A DNA stretch of 64,000 nucleotides. Source: Cupriavidus sp. (GTDB taxonomy: Bacteria > Pseudomonadota > Gammaproteobacteria > Burkholderiales > Burkholderiaceae). Under the pieces are notes generated by a model, which was given only the letters and a program-made list of their open reading frames with translations, had not been told where the DNA came from and ran no database searches. Position 1 is the first letter of the stretch. Each line of letters begins with the position of its first letter. A program made the position numbers and the translations under genes. Shown in pieces: positions 9,755 through 19,367 of this stretch. The stretch covers positions 18,926 to 82,925 of the forward strand of contig JAPSLC010000018.1 in NCBI GenBank assembly GCA_031181345.1, given 5' to 3'.

Positions 9755-10363
9755 TCAGTACGGCAGCGACAGCCGATGCCGGCTCTGCCAGTTGTCGACG
9801 TAGCGCTTGACCAGACGCGCATCGCCGCGGATCAGGATGCCGTTCTCGGTGTTGCGCTCCTCCGCGGACTTGGTGAAGTTGAACGAGCCCGTGAAGACCG
9901 CCTCGCCGTCGAAGATCATCACCTTGTTGTGCGCGATGGCGGGGCGCGAGTCGATCAGCACCTCGATGCCCTGGTGCTTCAGGAAGGTGGCGCTGGTATA
10001 GCGCTCCGACACCTGGCTCTTGTCGAGGATCACCCGCACATCGACGCCGCGCTTGCGCGCCTGCATCAGTGCCTCGGCAATCGGCTTGCTGGTGAACGAG
10101 TAGGCCTGCACCAGCACGCTGCGCCGCGCGTTGCGGATCGCGTCGACCAGCATGGCCTGGCAGCTCTCCCCATCGGGCGTGAAGCACAGCGCGTAATTGG
10201 CGCCGTCGGCGAAGCTGCGCGCGCCGTCGGCAAGCGCCATCGGCGCTTCGCCGCTGCGGGGCAGGCTGCGTGCAAGGGCCGCGGGCGCCAGGATCAAAGA
10301 GGAAAGCAGTACGGACAACAGGGCGCCGGCGACGATGGCGGGCGCGCGAAACACAAAGGACAT
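9755..10363 (-). CDS. Exported phospholipase D-like (single HKD) protein
   Basis: Signal peptide MSFVFRAPAIVAGALLSVLLSSLILAPAALA; HKD motif HNKVMIFDGEAVFTGSFNFT. Confidence 0.85.
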   Translation of the reverse strand: MSFVFRAPAIVAGALLSVLLSSLILAPAALARSLPRSGEAPMALADGARSFADGANYALCFTPDGESCQAMLVDAIRNARRSVLVQAYSFTSKPIAEALMQARKRGVDVRVILDKSQVSERYTSATFLKHQGIEVLIDSRPAIAHNKVMIFDGEAVFTGSFNFTKSAEERNTENGILIRGDARLVKRYVDNWQSRHRLSLPY

Positions 10364-10605
10364 GAGACAGCGGGAATGCGTTGCCGCGCAGCGCCGCTCG
10401 CGGCAAACAGTGGCCAATCGGAAAACGAATCGAAATGGAAACGTTGCGAAGGCGGGGAAGTTAGCAGCGTGAGCACGCAAAGGCAAGGCGGCTGGATCGG
10501 CGCCGGACCGCTGCCTATGATGAAACTCGCGTCGACGCACGCCGACGCTGAGCGTTATCCCATCCTCGGCACCAGCACGCTGGCGCCCAACCCTGGAGGC
10601 AAGCG

Positions 10606-10812
10606 ATGTCGAATCACACCTACAAGCTCGTCGAAATCGTGGGCACCTCGCCCGACGGCACCGATGCCGCGATCCGCAGCGCGCTCGCCAAGGCGTCGGA
10701 GACCATCAAGAACATGGACTGGTTCGAGGTGGTCGAGATGCGAGGCCATATCCTCAATGGCCAGATCGCGCATTACCAGGTCACGCTGAAGATCGGCTTC
10801 CGCGTCGAGTAA
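10606..10812 (+). CDS. Dodecin family flavin-binding protein
   Basis: MSNHTYKLVEIVGTSPDGTDAAIRSALAKASETIKNMDWFEVVEMRGHILNGQIAHYQVTLKIGFRVE, typical dodecin. Confidence 0.9.
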   Translation: MSNHTYKLVEIVGTSPDGTDAAIRSALAKASETIKNMDWFEVVEMRGHILNGQIAHYQVTLKIGFRVE

Positions 10813-11018
10813 GCGTGTCGCACGGTTGGCGCCGCGCATGCCGCGGCGGCCGCCTCTGTGGTTGATCGCTTTCCTTTTGCTTCCCTCCTTGCCGGCGGAC
10901 CATGTCGGAGCGGGCTCACCGCCCTGGATTCGCTGTCTGCCGCTACCCCGGACCCCGCCTTGACCCCGCAACAACACCGGTGTAACCTCTGGATTCGATG
11001 TTCATTCTGCGAATTGAA

Positions 11019-11033
11019 GTTCGTATAGCGAAC
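11019..11033. promoter_or_regulatory. Palindromic operator candidate GTTCG-TATAG-CGAAC upstream of pcaIJF
   Basis: Perfect 5-bp arms, 5-nt spacer, resembling IclR-family (PcaR/PcaU) operators; about 200 bp upstream of pcaI. Confidence 0.45.
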
Positions 11034-11234
11034 ATAAGTAACAAAGAACGAACGAAGAACAAGAGTCCGCACGACGGACCATCGCTTGACTGCTAGGGCC
11101 TTTATGGGCGCCGCCACGGCGCGCCCGGAACCACGCCAGGCGGAACCTCCGGAGACGACGCTTCCAGCGGCCCCCGACACCATCGGGCGGCGGGCTCCGG
11201 CCGGTCCGGCCAGGCCTTTTCGACTGGAACGCAA

Positions 11235-11942
11235 TTGATCAACAAGCTCTTCGACTCGGTGGAATCGGCGGTGGCCGACATCCATGACGGCGCGACCATC
11301 ATGATCGGCGGCTTCGGCCTGGCCGGCATGCCGGCGCAACTCATCGATGCGCTGATCGCCCAGGGCGCGCGCGACCTGACCATCGTCAACAACAACGCCG
11401 GCAACGGCGAGACCGGTCTGGCGGCGCTGCTCAAGGCCAAGCGGGTGCGCAAGATCATCTGCTCGTTCCCGCGCCAGGTCGACTCCTACGTGTTCGATTC
11501 GCTGTACCACGCCGGCCAGATCGAGCTGGAACTGGTGCCGCAGGGCAACCTCGCCGAGCGCATCCGCGCCGCGGGCGCCGGCATCGGCGGCTTCTTCACG
11601 CGCACCGCCTACGGCACGCCGCTGGCCGAGGGCAAGGAAACCCGCATCATCGACGGCCAGGGTTATGTGTTCGAGACGCCGATCCACGCCGATTTCGCGC
11701 TGATCAAGGCCGACACCGCGGACCGCTGGGGCAACCTGACCTATCGCAAGACCGCGCGCAACTTCGGCCCGATCATGGCGATGGCCGCCAAATGCGCGAT
11801 CGTGCAGGTCAGCCATGTGGTCGAACTGGGCGAACTGGACCCCGAGCACATCGTGACGCCGAGCCTGTTCGTCAAGCGCGTCGTCAAGGTCGACGCCAAC
11901 GCCGCCAATGCCGCTGCCAGCGGCGCGGCGAATGCCGCCTGA
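11235..11942 (+). CDS. pcaI: 3-oxoadipate CoA-transferase subunit A (TTG start)
   Basis: MINKLFDSVESAVADIHDGATIMIGGFGLAGMPAQLIDALIAQGARDLTIVNNNAGNGETGLAALL. Confidence 0.92.
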   Translation: MINKLFDSVESAVADIHDGATIMIGGFGLAGMPAQLIDALIAQGARDLTIVNNNAGNGETGLAALLKAKRVRKIICSFPRQVDSYVFDSLYHAGQIELELVPQGNLAERIRAAGAGIGGFFTRTAYGTPLAEGKETRIIDGQGYVFETPIHADFALIKADTADRWGNLTYRKTARNFGPIMAMAAKCAIVQVSHVVELGELDPEHIVTPSLFVKRVVKVDANAANAAASGAANAA

Positions 11943-11982
11943 CGCGCGGACGCGCCCAACCAGCATCGAAGAGAGAAGCGAT

Positions 11983-12630
11983 ATGCAACGCCTGACCCGC
12001 GATCAGATGGCCGCCCGCGTGGCCCGAGACATTCCCGACGGTGCCGTGGTCAACCTCGGCATCGGCCTGCCCACCCTGGTCGGCAACCACCTGCCGGCCG
12101 ATCGCGAGATCCTGCTGCACAGCGAGAACGGCCTGCTCGGCATGGGCCCCGCGCCCGCGCCGGGCGAGGAAGACGGCGACCTGATCAACGCCGGCAAGCA
12201 GCCGGTCACCATCAAGCCTGGCGCCTCGTATTTCCATCACGCCGATTCGTTCGCGATGATGCGCGGCGGCCATCTGGACTACTGCGTGCTGGGCGCCTTC
12301 CAGGTGTCGGCCACCGGCGACCTCGCCAACTGGCATACCGGCGCGCCGGGCGCGATTCCGGCCGTGGGCGGTGCGATGGACCTGGCGATCGGCGCCAAGC
12401 AGGTGTTCGTCATGATGGAACACCTGACCAAGCAGGGCGAGAGCAAGATCGTGCCCGAATGCACGTATCCTCTGACCGGCATCGGCTGCGTGACCCGCAT
12501 CTACACCGATCTGGCCACCATCGACGTGACCGCCGACGGCCTGGTCGCCCGCGACCTGGTCGAAGGCCTGTCGTTCGAGGAGCTGCAGCGCCTGACCGGC
12601 GTGCCGCTGAAGCAAGCGCAGCTCGCCTGA
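11983..12630 (+). CDS. pcaJ: 3-oxoadipate CoA-transferase subunit B
   Basis: MQRLTRDQMAARVARDIPDGAVVNLGIGLPTLVGNHLPADREILLHSENGLLGMGP (SENGLLG motif). Confidence 0.93.
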   Translation: MQRLTRDQMAARVARDIPDGAVVNLGIGLPTLVGNHLPADREILLHSENGLLGMGPAPAPGEEDGDLINAGKQPVTIKPGASYFHHADSFAMMRGGHLDYCVLGAFQVSATGDLANWHTGAPGAIPAVGGAMDLAIGAKQVFVMMEHLTKQGESKIVPECTYPLTGIGCVTRIYTDLATIDVTADGLVARDLVEGLSFEELQRLTGVPLKQAQLA

Positions 12631-12705
12631 TACCCGACCCGATGGCGACGGATCGCATTTACCGATACCGCCGCCGCCACCACTGAAACCAAGGACGAGA
12701 CAACC

Positions 12706-13908
12706 ATGACCGAAGCCTTTATCTGCGACGCGATCCGCACCCCCATCGGCCGCTACGGCGGCAGCCTGTCCGCAGTGCGCGCGGACGACCTGGGCGCGGT
12801 ACCGCTGAAGGCGCTGATGGCGCGCAATCCGAATCTGGACTGGAGCGCCATCGACGACGTGATCTACGGCAACGCCAACCAGGCGGGCGAAGACAACCGC
12901 AACGTCGCGCGCATGTCGCTGCTGCTGGCCGGCCTGCCGCAGAGCGTGCCCGGCGCCACCATCAACCGCCTGTGCGGCTCGGGCATGGACGCGACCGGCA
13001 CCGCCGCGCGCGCGATCCGCGCCGGCGAAGCCGGCCTGATGATCGCCGGCGGCGTGGAAAGCATGAGCCGCGCCCCGTTCGTGATGGGCAAGGCCACCAG
13101 CGCGTTCTCGCGCGATGCGCAGATCTTCGACACCACCATCGGCTGGCGCTTCATCAACCCGGCGATGCGCGCGGCCTACGGCGTGGACTCGATGCCCGAG
13201 ACCGCCGAGAACGTCGCGACCGACTACAAGATCAGCCGCGAGGACCAGGATCTGATGGCGCTGCGCAGCCAGGAAAAGGCCTCGCGCGCGCAGGCCGACG
13301 GCACGCTGGCGCAGGAAATCACCGCGGTCACGATTCCGCAGAAGAAGGGCGATCCGATCGTCGTCGAGCGCGACGAGCATCCGCGCGCGACCAGCATGGA
13401 AGCGCTGGCCCGGCTCAAGGGCGTGGTGCGCCCGGACGGTACCGTGACCGCCGGCAACGCGTCGGGCGTCAATGACGGCGCCTGCGCGCTGCTGCTCGCC
13501 AGCGAAGCCGCCGCGCGCCAGCACGGCCTGACCCCGAAGGCCCGCATCGTCGGCATGGCCACCGCCGGCGTGGCGCCGCGCGTGATGGGCATCGGCCCGG
13601 CGCCGGCCGCGCAGAAGCTGCTCAAGCAGCTGGGCATGACGATGGACCAGATCGACGTGATCGAGCTGAACGAAGCCTTCGCCGCGCAAGGCCTGGCGGT
13701 GTTGCGCGAGCTCGGCGTCGCCGACGACGATGCGCGCGTCAACCCGAACGGCGGCGCGATCGCGCTGGGCCATCCGCTCGGCATGAGCGGCGCGCGCCTG
13801 GTCACCACCGCGATGTACCAGCTGCATCGCACCGGCGGCCGTTTCGCGCTGTGCACGATGTGCATCGGGGTGGGCCAGGGTATCGCGATGGTGATCGAGC
13901 GCGTCTGA
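12706..13908 (+). CDS. pcaF: Beta-ketoadipyl-CoA thiolase
   Basis: 400 aa thiolase; NRLCGSGMDA, GGVESMSRAPFVMGK, NPNGGAIALGHPLGMSGAR, CIGVGQGIAMVIE. Confidence 0.93.
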   Translation: MTEAFICDAIRTPIGRYGGSLSAVRADDLGAVPLKALMARNPNLDWSAIDDVIYGNANQAGEDNRNVARMSLLLAGLPQSVPGATINRLCGSGMDATGTAARAIRAGEAGLMIAGGVESMSRAPFVMGKATSAFSRDAQIFDTTIGWRFINPAMRAAYGVDSMPETAENVATDYKISREDQDLMALRSQEKASRAQADGTLAQEITAVTIPQKKGDPIVVERDEHPRATSMEALARLKGVVRPDGTVTAGNASGVNDGACALLLASEAAARQHGLTPKARIVGMATAGVAPRVMGIGPAPAAQKLLKQLGMTMDQIDVIELNEAFAAQGLAVLRELGVADDDARVNPNGGAIALGHPLGMSGARLVTTAMYQLHRTGGRFALCTMCIGVGQGIAMVIERV

Positions 13909-14227
13909 GCGGCGATCCCCATCGGCAGCGCCGAGACGACGGCAAGTCGCTCAAGTTTTGCGGCGCGCCTGCCGTTGTCCAAGGCAGGCGCCGACCCTCA
14001 GCGCTGCGACAGATTTCCCGACGCAGTTGGTGCGGCCGGGCCGACTGGCTCGCCGGTCCGCCGCACGCTTTCTTTGCGCCCGAATTGGCGCGGCAGTTCC
14101 AGCGCCGCGGTGTTCGCCGAATTCACCGGAAATCACCGGAAATCATCGCTGAATGCCCCGCTGAACTCGCGATGCATTTCTGCTGAACCTTCGCAGTACC
14201 GGTTCCAAACCGGCATGGAGTAATCGG

Positions 14228-14959
14228 ATGTCTCTTCCCGTTGCCACGCTCGTCACCGGCGCCAGTTCCGGCATCGGCCGCGCCATCAGCGAAATGCTGC
14301 TGGCCGACGGCGTGACCCGCGTCGTCAATGTCGACTATGCCGCCCCGGGCTGGTCGCATCCCAACATGACGTTTTTCCAGGCGGACCTGACCGACGCCGC
14401 GGCAACCCGCGCGGCGGCCGCCGAGGTGACGTCGCGATTCGCCATCACGCGCCTGGTCAACAATGCCGGCGCGACGCGTCCCGGCACCGCGGATACCGCG
14501 ACCGTCGAGGACCTCGATTACGTGGTGGGCCTGCACCTGCAGGCCAGTCTGCTGCTGACGCAGGCCTGCCTGCCGGCGATGCGCGCCGCGGGCTTCGGCC
14601 GCATTGTCAACATGGCCTCGCGCGCGGCGCTGGGCAAGCCCGAGCGCGTGGTGTACTCCGCCACCAAGGCCGGCATGGTCGGCATGACGCGCACGCTGGC
14701 GATGGAACTCGGCGGCGACGGCATCACCGTCAACGCGGTCGCGCCCGGTCCGATCGCCACCGAACTGTTTCGCCGCAGCAATCCGGAAGGCAGCGAGCAG
14801 ACCAGGCGCATCCTGGCCAGCATCGCGGTCAAGCGCATGGGCACGCCCGAGGACGTGGCGCGGGCCACGCTGTTCTTTCTCTCTCCCGAAAACGGTTTCG
14901 TCACCGGACAGGTGCTGTACGTCTGTGGCGGTACCACGCTGGGCGTCGCACCGGTCTAG
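14228..14959 (+). CDS. SDR family oxidoreductase
   Basis: TGASSGIGRAI, NNAGATRPG, YSATKAGMVGMTRTLAMEL. Confidence 0.92.
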   Translation: MSLPVATLVTGASSGIGRAISEMLLADGVTRVVNVDYAAPGWSHPNMTFFQADLTDAAATRAAAAEVTSRFAITRLVNNAGATRPGTADTATVEDLDYVVGLHLQASLLLTQACLPAMRAAGFGRIVNMASRAALGKPERVVYSATKAGMVGMTRTLAMELGGDGITVNAVAPGPIATELFRRSNPEGSEQTRRILASIAVKRMGTPEDVARATLFFLSPENGFVTGQVLYVCGGTTLGVAPV

Positions 14960-15026
14960 GCGCGGCCCCGTATTACAAGTCGTGGCCCGCATGGACGGCC
15001 ACCGAGGAAACTCCCTGGAGCATACG

Positions 15027-16034
15027 ATGAAGTTCAAGTCGCAACCGTCGCAGGCGCGTCGTCGCCTGCTGGCCGCCGGCGTCGCGCTGGCTACCACGTT
15101 CGCCGGCGTCTCCGGCGCTGCCTTCGCGCAGGACAGCTATCCGACCAAGCCGATCACGATGATCGTGCCGTTCTCGGCCGGTGGCACCACCGACATCCTG
15201 GCCCGCATCGTCGGCCTGCAGCTGGGCAAGGCGCTCGGCCAGCCGGTGGTGATCGAAAACCGTCCGGGCGCCGGCGGCAATATCGGCGCGTCGCTGGCCG
15301 CCAAGGCGCAGGGCGACGGCTACACGCTGTTCATGGGCACCATCGGCACCCACGCCATCAACCAGTCGTTGTACTCGAAGCTGCCGTACGACCCGGTCAA
15401 GGACTTCGCGCCGATCACCCGTATCGCGATGGTGCCGAACCTGGTGGTGGTCAACCCCAACGTGCCCGCCAAGAGCGTCAAGGAACTGATCGCCTACGTG
15501 AAGGCCAATCCGAACAAGATCAGCTACGGCTCGTCGGGCAACGGCTCGTCGATGCATCTGTCGGGCGAACTGTTCAACTCGATGACCGGCCTGAGCATCC
15601 AGCACGTGCCGTACAAGGGCAGCGCCCCGGCGGTCAACGATCTGCTGGGCAACCAGATCGGCCTGATGTTCGACAACCTGCCGTCGTCGTACCAGCACGT
15701 GAAGGCCGGCAAGCTGCGCCCGCTGGCCGTTACCTCGGCCAAGCGCTCGCCGGCGCTGCCGGACGTGCCGACCGTCGCCGAAGCCGGCGTGCCGGGCTAT
15801 GAAGCGACCTCGTGGTTCGCGCTGTACGCCACCGGCGGCACGCCCAAGCCCATCATCGATCGACTGAACGCCGAAGTGGTCAAGATCCTGGCCATGCCCG
15901 ACGTGCAGAAGCAGATGGCGGGTCAGGGCGCCGAGCCCAACCCGGAGAAGCCGGAACAACTGGCCGCGTTCATGAAGACCGAAGCGGCCAAGTGGGCCAA
16001 GGTCGTCAAGGCCTCGGGCGCGACCGTGGACTGA
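15027..16034 (+). CDS. Bug/TctC family tripartite tricarboxylate transporter substrate-binding protein
   Basis: Signal peptide then YPTKPITMIVPFSAGGTTDILARIVGLQLGKALGQPVVIENRPGAGGNIG. Confidence 0.93.
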   Translation: MKFKSQPSQARRRLLAAGVALATTFAGVSGAAFAQDSYPTKPITMIVPFSAGGTTDILARIVGLQLGKALGQPVVIENRPGAGGNIGASLAAKAQGDGYTLFMGTIGTHAINQSLYSKLPYDPVKDFAPITRIAMVPNLVVVNPNVPAKSVKELIAYVKANPNKISYGSSGNGSSMHLSGELFNSMTGLSIQHVPYKGSAPAVNDLLGNQIGLMFDNLPSSYQHVKAGKLRPLAVTSAKRSPALPDVPTVAEAGVPGYEATSWFALYATGGTPKPIIDRLNAEVVKILAMPDVQKQMAGQGAEPNPEKPEQLAAFMKTEAAKWAKVVKASGATVD

Positions 16035-16056
16035 TCGAGTCTCCAACGACCACCAT

Positions 16057-16125
16057 GTCGTTCCCGCGAAGGCGGGAACCCAGCGTTTTCGAAAGCCACT
16101 GGGTCCCCGCATGCGCGGGCACGAC
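16057..16125. repeat. Imperfect palindromic interspersed repeat (REP-like), copy 2
   Basis: GTCGTTCCCGCGAAGGCGGGAACCCAGCG...CACTGGGTCCCCGCATGCGCGGGCACGAC. Confidence 0.6.
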
Positions 16126-16144
16126 AAGGTCTATCGGTGGAATG

Positions 16145-16173
16145 AGCCGGCCTTCGGGCCGGTTTTTTCTTTT
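16145..16173 (+). terminator. Rho-independent terminator
   Basis: GCCGGCCTTCGGGCCGG followed by TTTTTTCTTTT. Confidence 0.75.
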
Positions 16174-16315
16174 GACGGCCGGCAAAAAAAAGCTCGCGAC
16201 TGGCAGCGAGCTCGAGTTCCGGCCCACCCGGGCAGGAGGAGACATCGTCGGGCGCCGCCGCAGCGCGGCTGCGTGGGCGCGGGCATCGGGCGGATCTGGC
16301 GCCTGGGCCTGGGCC

Positions 16316-16540
16316 TCAGTTCAGGCTGACCTTGACTACCTGTTCCTCGACGCCGACAAAGCGGACCAGCTGGCGCAGGCCGCTGGGGTACTCCTTGATG
16401 TGATGGCCCACCGGGGTATCCGGCAGGCGGTAATAAATGGCGCTGGACTGGGCGCCGGCGGTTCGGCCTTCCGCTGCGGAGGGTCCGTCGCCTTCCCATG
16501 GGATATCGCGCTCCTCGGCGAGATCGTGCGGTCCGGGCAT
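16316..16540 (-). CDS. Small hypothetical protein
   Basis: 74 aa ORF MPGPHDLAEERDIPWEGDGPSAAEGRTAGAQSSAIYYRLPDTPVGHHIKEYPSGLRQLVRFVGVEEQVVKVSLN. Confidence 0.5.
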   Translation of the reverse strand: MPGPHDLAEERDIPWEGDGPSAAEGRTAGAQSSAIYYRLPDTPVGHHIKEYPSGLRQLVRFVGVEEQVVKVSLN

Positions 16541-16760
16541 GGCGGCTGTTCCTGATCAAATGCGACTTTGTCTCCAATGTATTGCAGCGCCCGCCGATTT
16601 GCTATTTCGCCTTTTTTAATTCTGGCCTAGCCATTGGCTCGATTTGTCATATTGCAAGCAATAGGGTGCAGGGCCGAGCCGATGGCTTGCACGCCGCCTC
16701 CATGCGCTACCATTGGTGCTTTGCGCGCCTCCCCGGCGCGCTTTCCGTCCCGCCGCCCGC

Positions 16761-17303
16761 ATGTCGATCCAGCACGCCCTTCTGACCTCGTTGATGGAGA
16801 AGCCCTCGTCAGGCTACGAACTGGCGCGGCGCTTCGACAAGTCGATCGGCTATTTCTGGCACGCCACGCACCAGCAGATCTATCGCGAACTCGGCCGCAT
16901 GGCCGAACGCGGCTGGATCGCCGCGCAGGATGACGAAGGGGACGCGCGCAGCCGCAAGAAGGTCTATCGCGTGCTGCCGGCAGGGCGGGAAGAACTGGTG
17001 CGCTGGGTGTTGTCGCCCACGGCGGGGCTGGACCAGCGCGACGAGATCCTGGTCAAGCTGCGCGCCGACGCGGTGGCCGGTCCGCTGGGCCTGGGCGACG
17101 AGATGCGGCGCATGATCGCGCTGCACGAGGAGCGGCTGGCCACCTATCGCGCGATCGAGCAGCGCGACTTCGCCGACCCGCAACCGGACCGCGCGCAACA
17201 GCTGCGGCATGCGCTGCTGCGGCGGGGGATCCGTTACGAAGAGGATTGGGTGGCGTGGGGGACGGCGGTGTTGCCGTTGCTGGAGCCGGGAGGCGGGCGG
17301 TAG
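16761..17303 (+). CDS. PadR family transcriptional regulator
   Basis: MSIQHALLTSLMEKPSSGYELARRFDKSIGYFWHATHQQIYRELGRMAERGWI. Confidence 0.92.
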   Translation: MSIQHALLTSLMEKPSSGYELARRFDKSIGYFWHATHQQIYRELGRMAERGWIAAQDDEGDARSRKKVYRVLPAGREELVRWVLSPTAGLDQRDEILVKLRADAVAGPLGLGDEMRRMIALHEERLATYRAIEQRDFADPQPDRAQQLRHALLRRGIRYEEDWVAWGTAVLPLLEPGGGR

Positions 17304-17370
17304 CTTGCGTGGCAATGGCGGCGTTGCCCGCTGACGCCGCACCAGGATGTCGATATGGAATTGGACTTCG

Positions 17371-17787
17371 CTAACCGATACCGCAGATCGCTGCCACCCG
17401 CAGTCGAATCTCTTTGAGTTCCGGTTCGGTCGCGCATTGCCCGTCGTAGCGAGCATTTCGGGCGATCCAATCCAACGTGGTGATCTGATCCGGCAGAGCT
17501 GCGCATTCGCGCGGCATGCCCGATATACGCACTTGCATGCGGGCACGAGCGGTGCCGGCAGGCGCGAGAGAGGTCGTGAGCGGAGCCCCGATAAAGCGCT
17601 TTGTCGGGCCGTTGATTCCTGCCGGCGACAACACCAGTATGGGCCGGAAGCCCGCTTGTTCATGTCCCTTTGTTGGATCGAGGCTCATCCACCAAATTTC
17701 CCCCGCTTGGGGAACCCGATGCTGAACATCGGCCGTTGCGAACCCGTCGATTGCCGTGCCGCTCGTCGTGGTTGATCGCATAGACAA
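17371..17787 (-). CDS. MazF/PemK-type toxin (start uncertain: TTG 17787 or ATG 17781)
   Basis: PQAGEIWWMSLDPTKGHEQAGFRPILVLSPAGIN...PLTTS, PemK/MazF fold. Confidence 0.85.
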   Translation of the reverse strand: MSMRSTTTSGTAIDGFATADVQHRVPQAGEIWWMSLDPTKGHEQAGFRPILVLSPAGINGPTKRFIGAPLTTSLAPAGTARARMQVRISGMPRECAALPDQITTLDWIARNARYDGQCATEPELKEIRLRVAAICGIG

Positions 17788-17790
17788 TCA

Positions 17791-18063
17791 TCAGTCGTTA
17801 TCAGGATTGCCCACGGCACCAAATTCATTGCCTACCGGAGCTCCCCAATCGACGGTAGGCTCGACCTCATGCCCGGCTTGCAGTTCGAGGATGAACTCTT
17901 CCAGCGAGAAGGAAGGCTCTGCCTTCTTTTCCAGGACCAATTTCCCCTCAAGTACCGTCGCCTCTATCACCGCGTTCTCAGTGATATTTGCTTCTTCTGC
18001 CAGATACGACGGAATGCGAAGAGCAAGACTGTTGCCCCAGCGCTTCACTGTCAATGCGGTCAT
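17791..18063 (-). CDS. MazE-type (AbrB/SpoVT-like) antitoxin
   Basis: MTALTVKRWGNSLALRIPSYLAEEANITENAVIEATVLEGKLVLEKK; immediately upstream of the toxin. Confidence 0.85.
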   Translation of the reverse strand: MTALTVKRWGNSLALRIPSYLAEEANITENAVIEATVLEGKLVLEKKAEPSFSLEEFILELQAGHEVEPTVDWGAPVGNEFGAVGNPDND

Positions 18064-18230
18064 TAGCTGTTCCTCTACTTTGAAACTTCGCTCGTGAGGA
18101 GAGCCCCCGTGATCTGGTCGTCATGTTCGGGGAGCGGGACCGCAGGCTATACCGCAGACGTCTCCATTCTTTAGGTCCACGGTCACCCGGTTCATAACTT
18201 TGGTAACGGGGGCCGTTGCCGTGCGGCGTT

Positions 18231-18259
18231 CCCACGTATCTACAGTGTAGATACGTGGG
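18231..18259. promoter_or_regulatory. Perfect 29-nt palindrome CCCACGTATCTACA-G-TGTAGATACGTGGG (function unknown)
   Basis: 14-bp perfect arms around a single G; intergenic. Confidence 0.7.
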
Positions 18260-18323
18260 TCGGGCAAGTCAATCAGACTCCCTGCGATGGAGCGGCAACG
18301 AGAACGCTCGCCGTCCAATTCCT

Positions 18324-19313
18324 TTACACCAGGTTGCGCGCCACAACGCTGGCGCCGGCCTCCACCAGCCCAAGTCGGCGGCGTGCCAGCGCGTATTCCT
18401 CGGCGAAGCGGTCCACCAGGTCGGCGGCGGGTACCACGCGCTTGATGGCGCCGACGCCCTGGCCGGCGCCCCAGATGTCCTTCCACGGCTTGACGCGGTT
18501 CGAGCCGAAGTTCATGGCGGTCGGATCGGAGGCGGGCAGCGCTTCCGGGTCCAGGCCGGCGTTGACGATGCTCTGGCGCAGGTAGTTGCCATGCACGCCA
18601 GTGAAGAGGTTGGAATAGACGATGTCGCCGGCGGTGCTGTCCACGATCATCTGCTTGTAGGCCGGCTGCGCGTTGGCTTCCTCGGTGGCGATGAAGGCCG
18701 AGCCGATATACGCCAGGTCGGCGCCCGCGGCCTGGGCCGCCAGGATGCCGTTGCCGCTGGCGATGGCGCCCGACAGCAGCAGCGGGCCATCGAACCACTC
18801 GCGGATTTCATGCAGCAGCGCGAACGGCGATTGCGTGCCGGCATGGCCCCCGGCACCCGCGGCCACGGCGATCAGGCCGTCCGCACCCTTGTCGATTGCC
18901 TTGTGCGCAAACGTGTTGTTGATGATGTCGTGCAGCACGATGCCGCCATACGAGTGCACCGCCTGGTTGACCTCGACGCGCGCCCCCAGCGAGGTGATCA
19001 CGATCGGCACCTTGTAGCGCACGCACAGTTCCAGGTCGTGTTCGAGCCGGTCGTTCGACTTGTGCACGATCTGGTTGACGGCAAACGGCGCCGACGGGCG
19101 GTCCGGATGCCTGGCGTCGTACTCGGCCAGTTCCGTGGTGATGCGGTCCAGCCATTCCTCCAGCAGCGACGCGGGCCGCGCATTCAGCGCCGGAAAGGAG
19201 CCGACCACGCCGGCCTTGCACTGCGCGATCACCAGATCGGGATTGGAGATGATGAACAGCGGCGAACACACCACCGGCAGGCGCAGGCGTTGCAGGAGCG
19301 GGGGAAGGGACAT
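18324..19313 (-). CDS. Nitronate monooxygenase family (2-nitropropane dioxygenase-like)
   Basis: MSLPPLLQRLRLPVVCSPLFIISNPDLVIAQCKAGVVGSFPALNAR...GGIVLHDIINN...VAAGAGGHAGTQSPFALL...LSGAIASGNGILAAQAAGADLAYIGSAF. Confidence 0.92.
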   Translation of the reverse strand: MSLPPLLQRLRLPVVCSPLFIISNPDLVIAQCKAGVVGSFPALNARPASLLEEWLDRITTELAEYDARHPDRPSAPFAVNQIVHKSNDRLEHDLELCVRYKVPIVITSLGARVEVNQAVHSYGGIVLHDIINNTFAHKAIDKGADGLIAVAAGAGGHAGTQSPFALLHEIREWFDGPLLLSGAIASGNGILAAQAAGADLAYIGSAFIATEEANAQPAYKQMIVDSTAGDIVYSNLFTGVHGNYLRQSIVNAGLDPEALPASDPTAMNFGSNRVKPWKDIWGAGQGVGAIKRVVPAADLVDRFAEEYALARRRLGLVEAGASVVARNLV

Positions 19314-19367
19314 GGCGGCCTCGGTTCGGACGAATGGGTTGGACGGCGGGATTGATATGCGGTTTTA

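Noticed and set aside
11884-13827. 647-aa minus-strand ORF
   Set aside because: Antisense shadow of pcaJ/pcaF.
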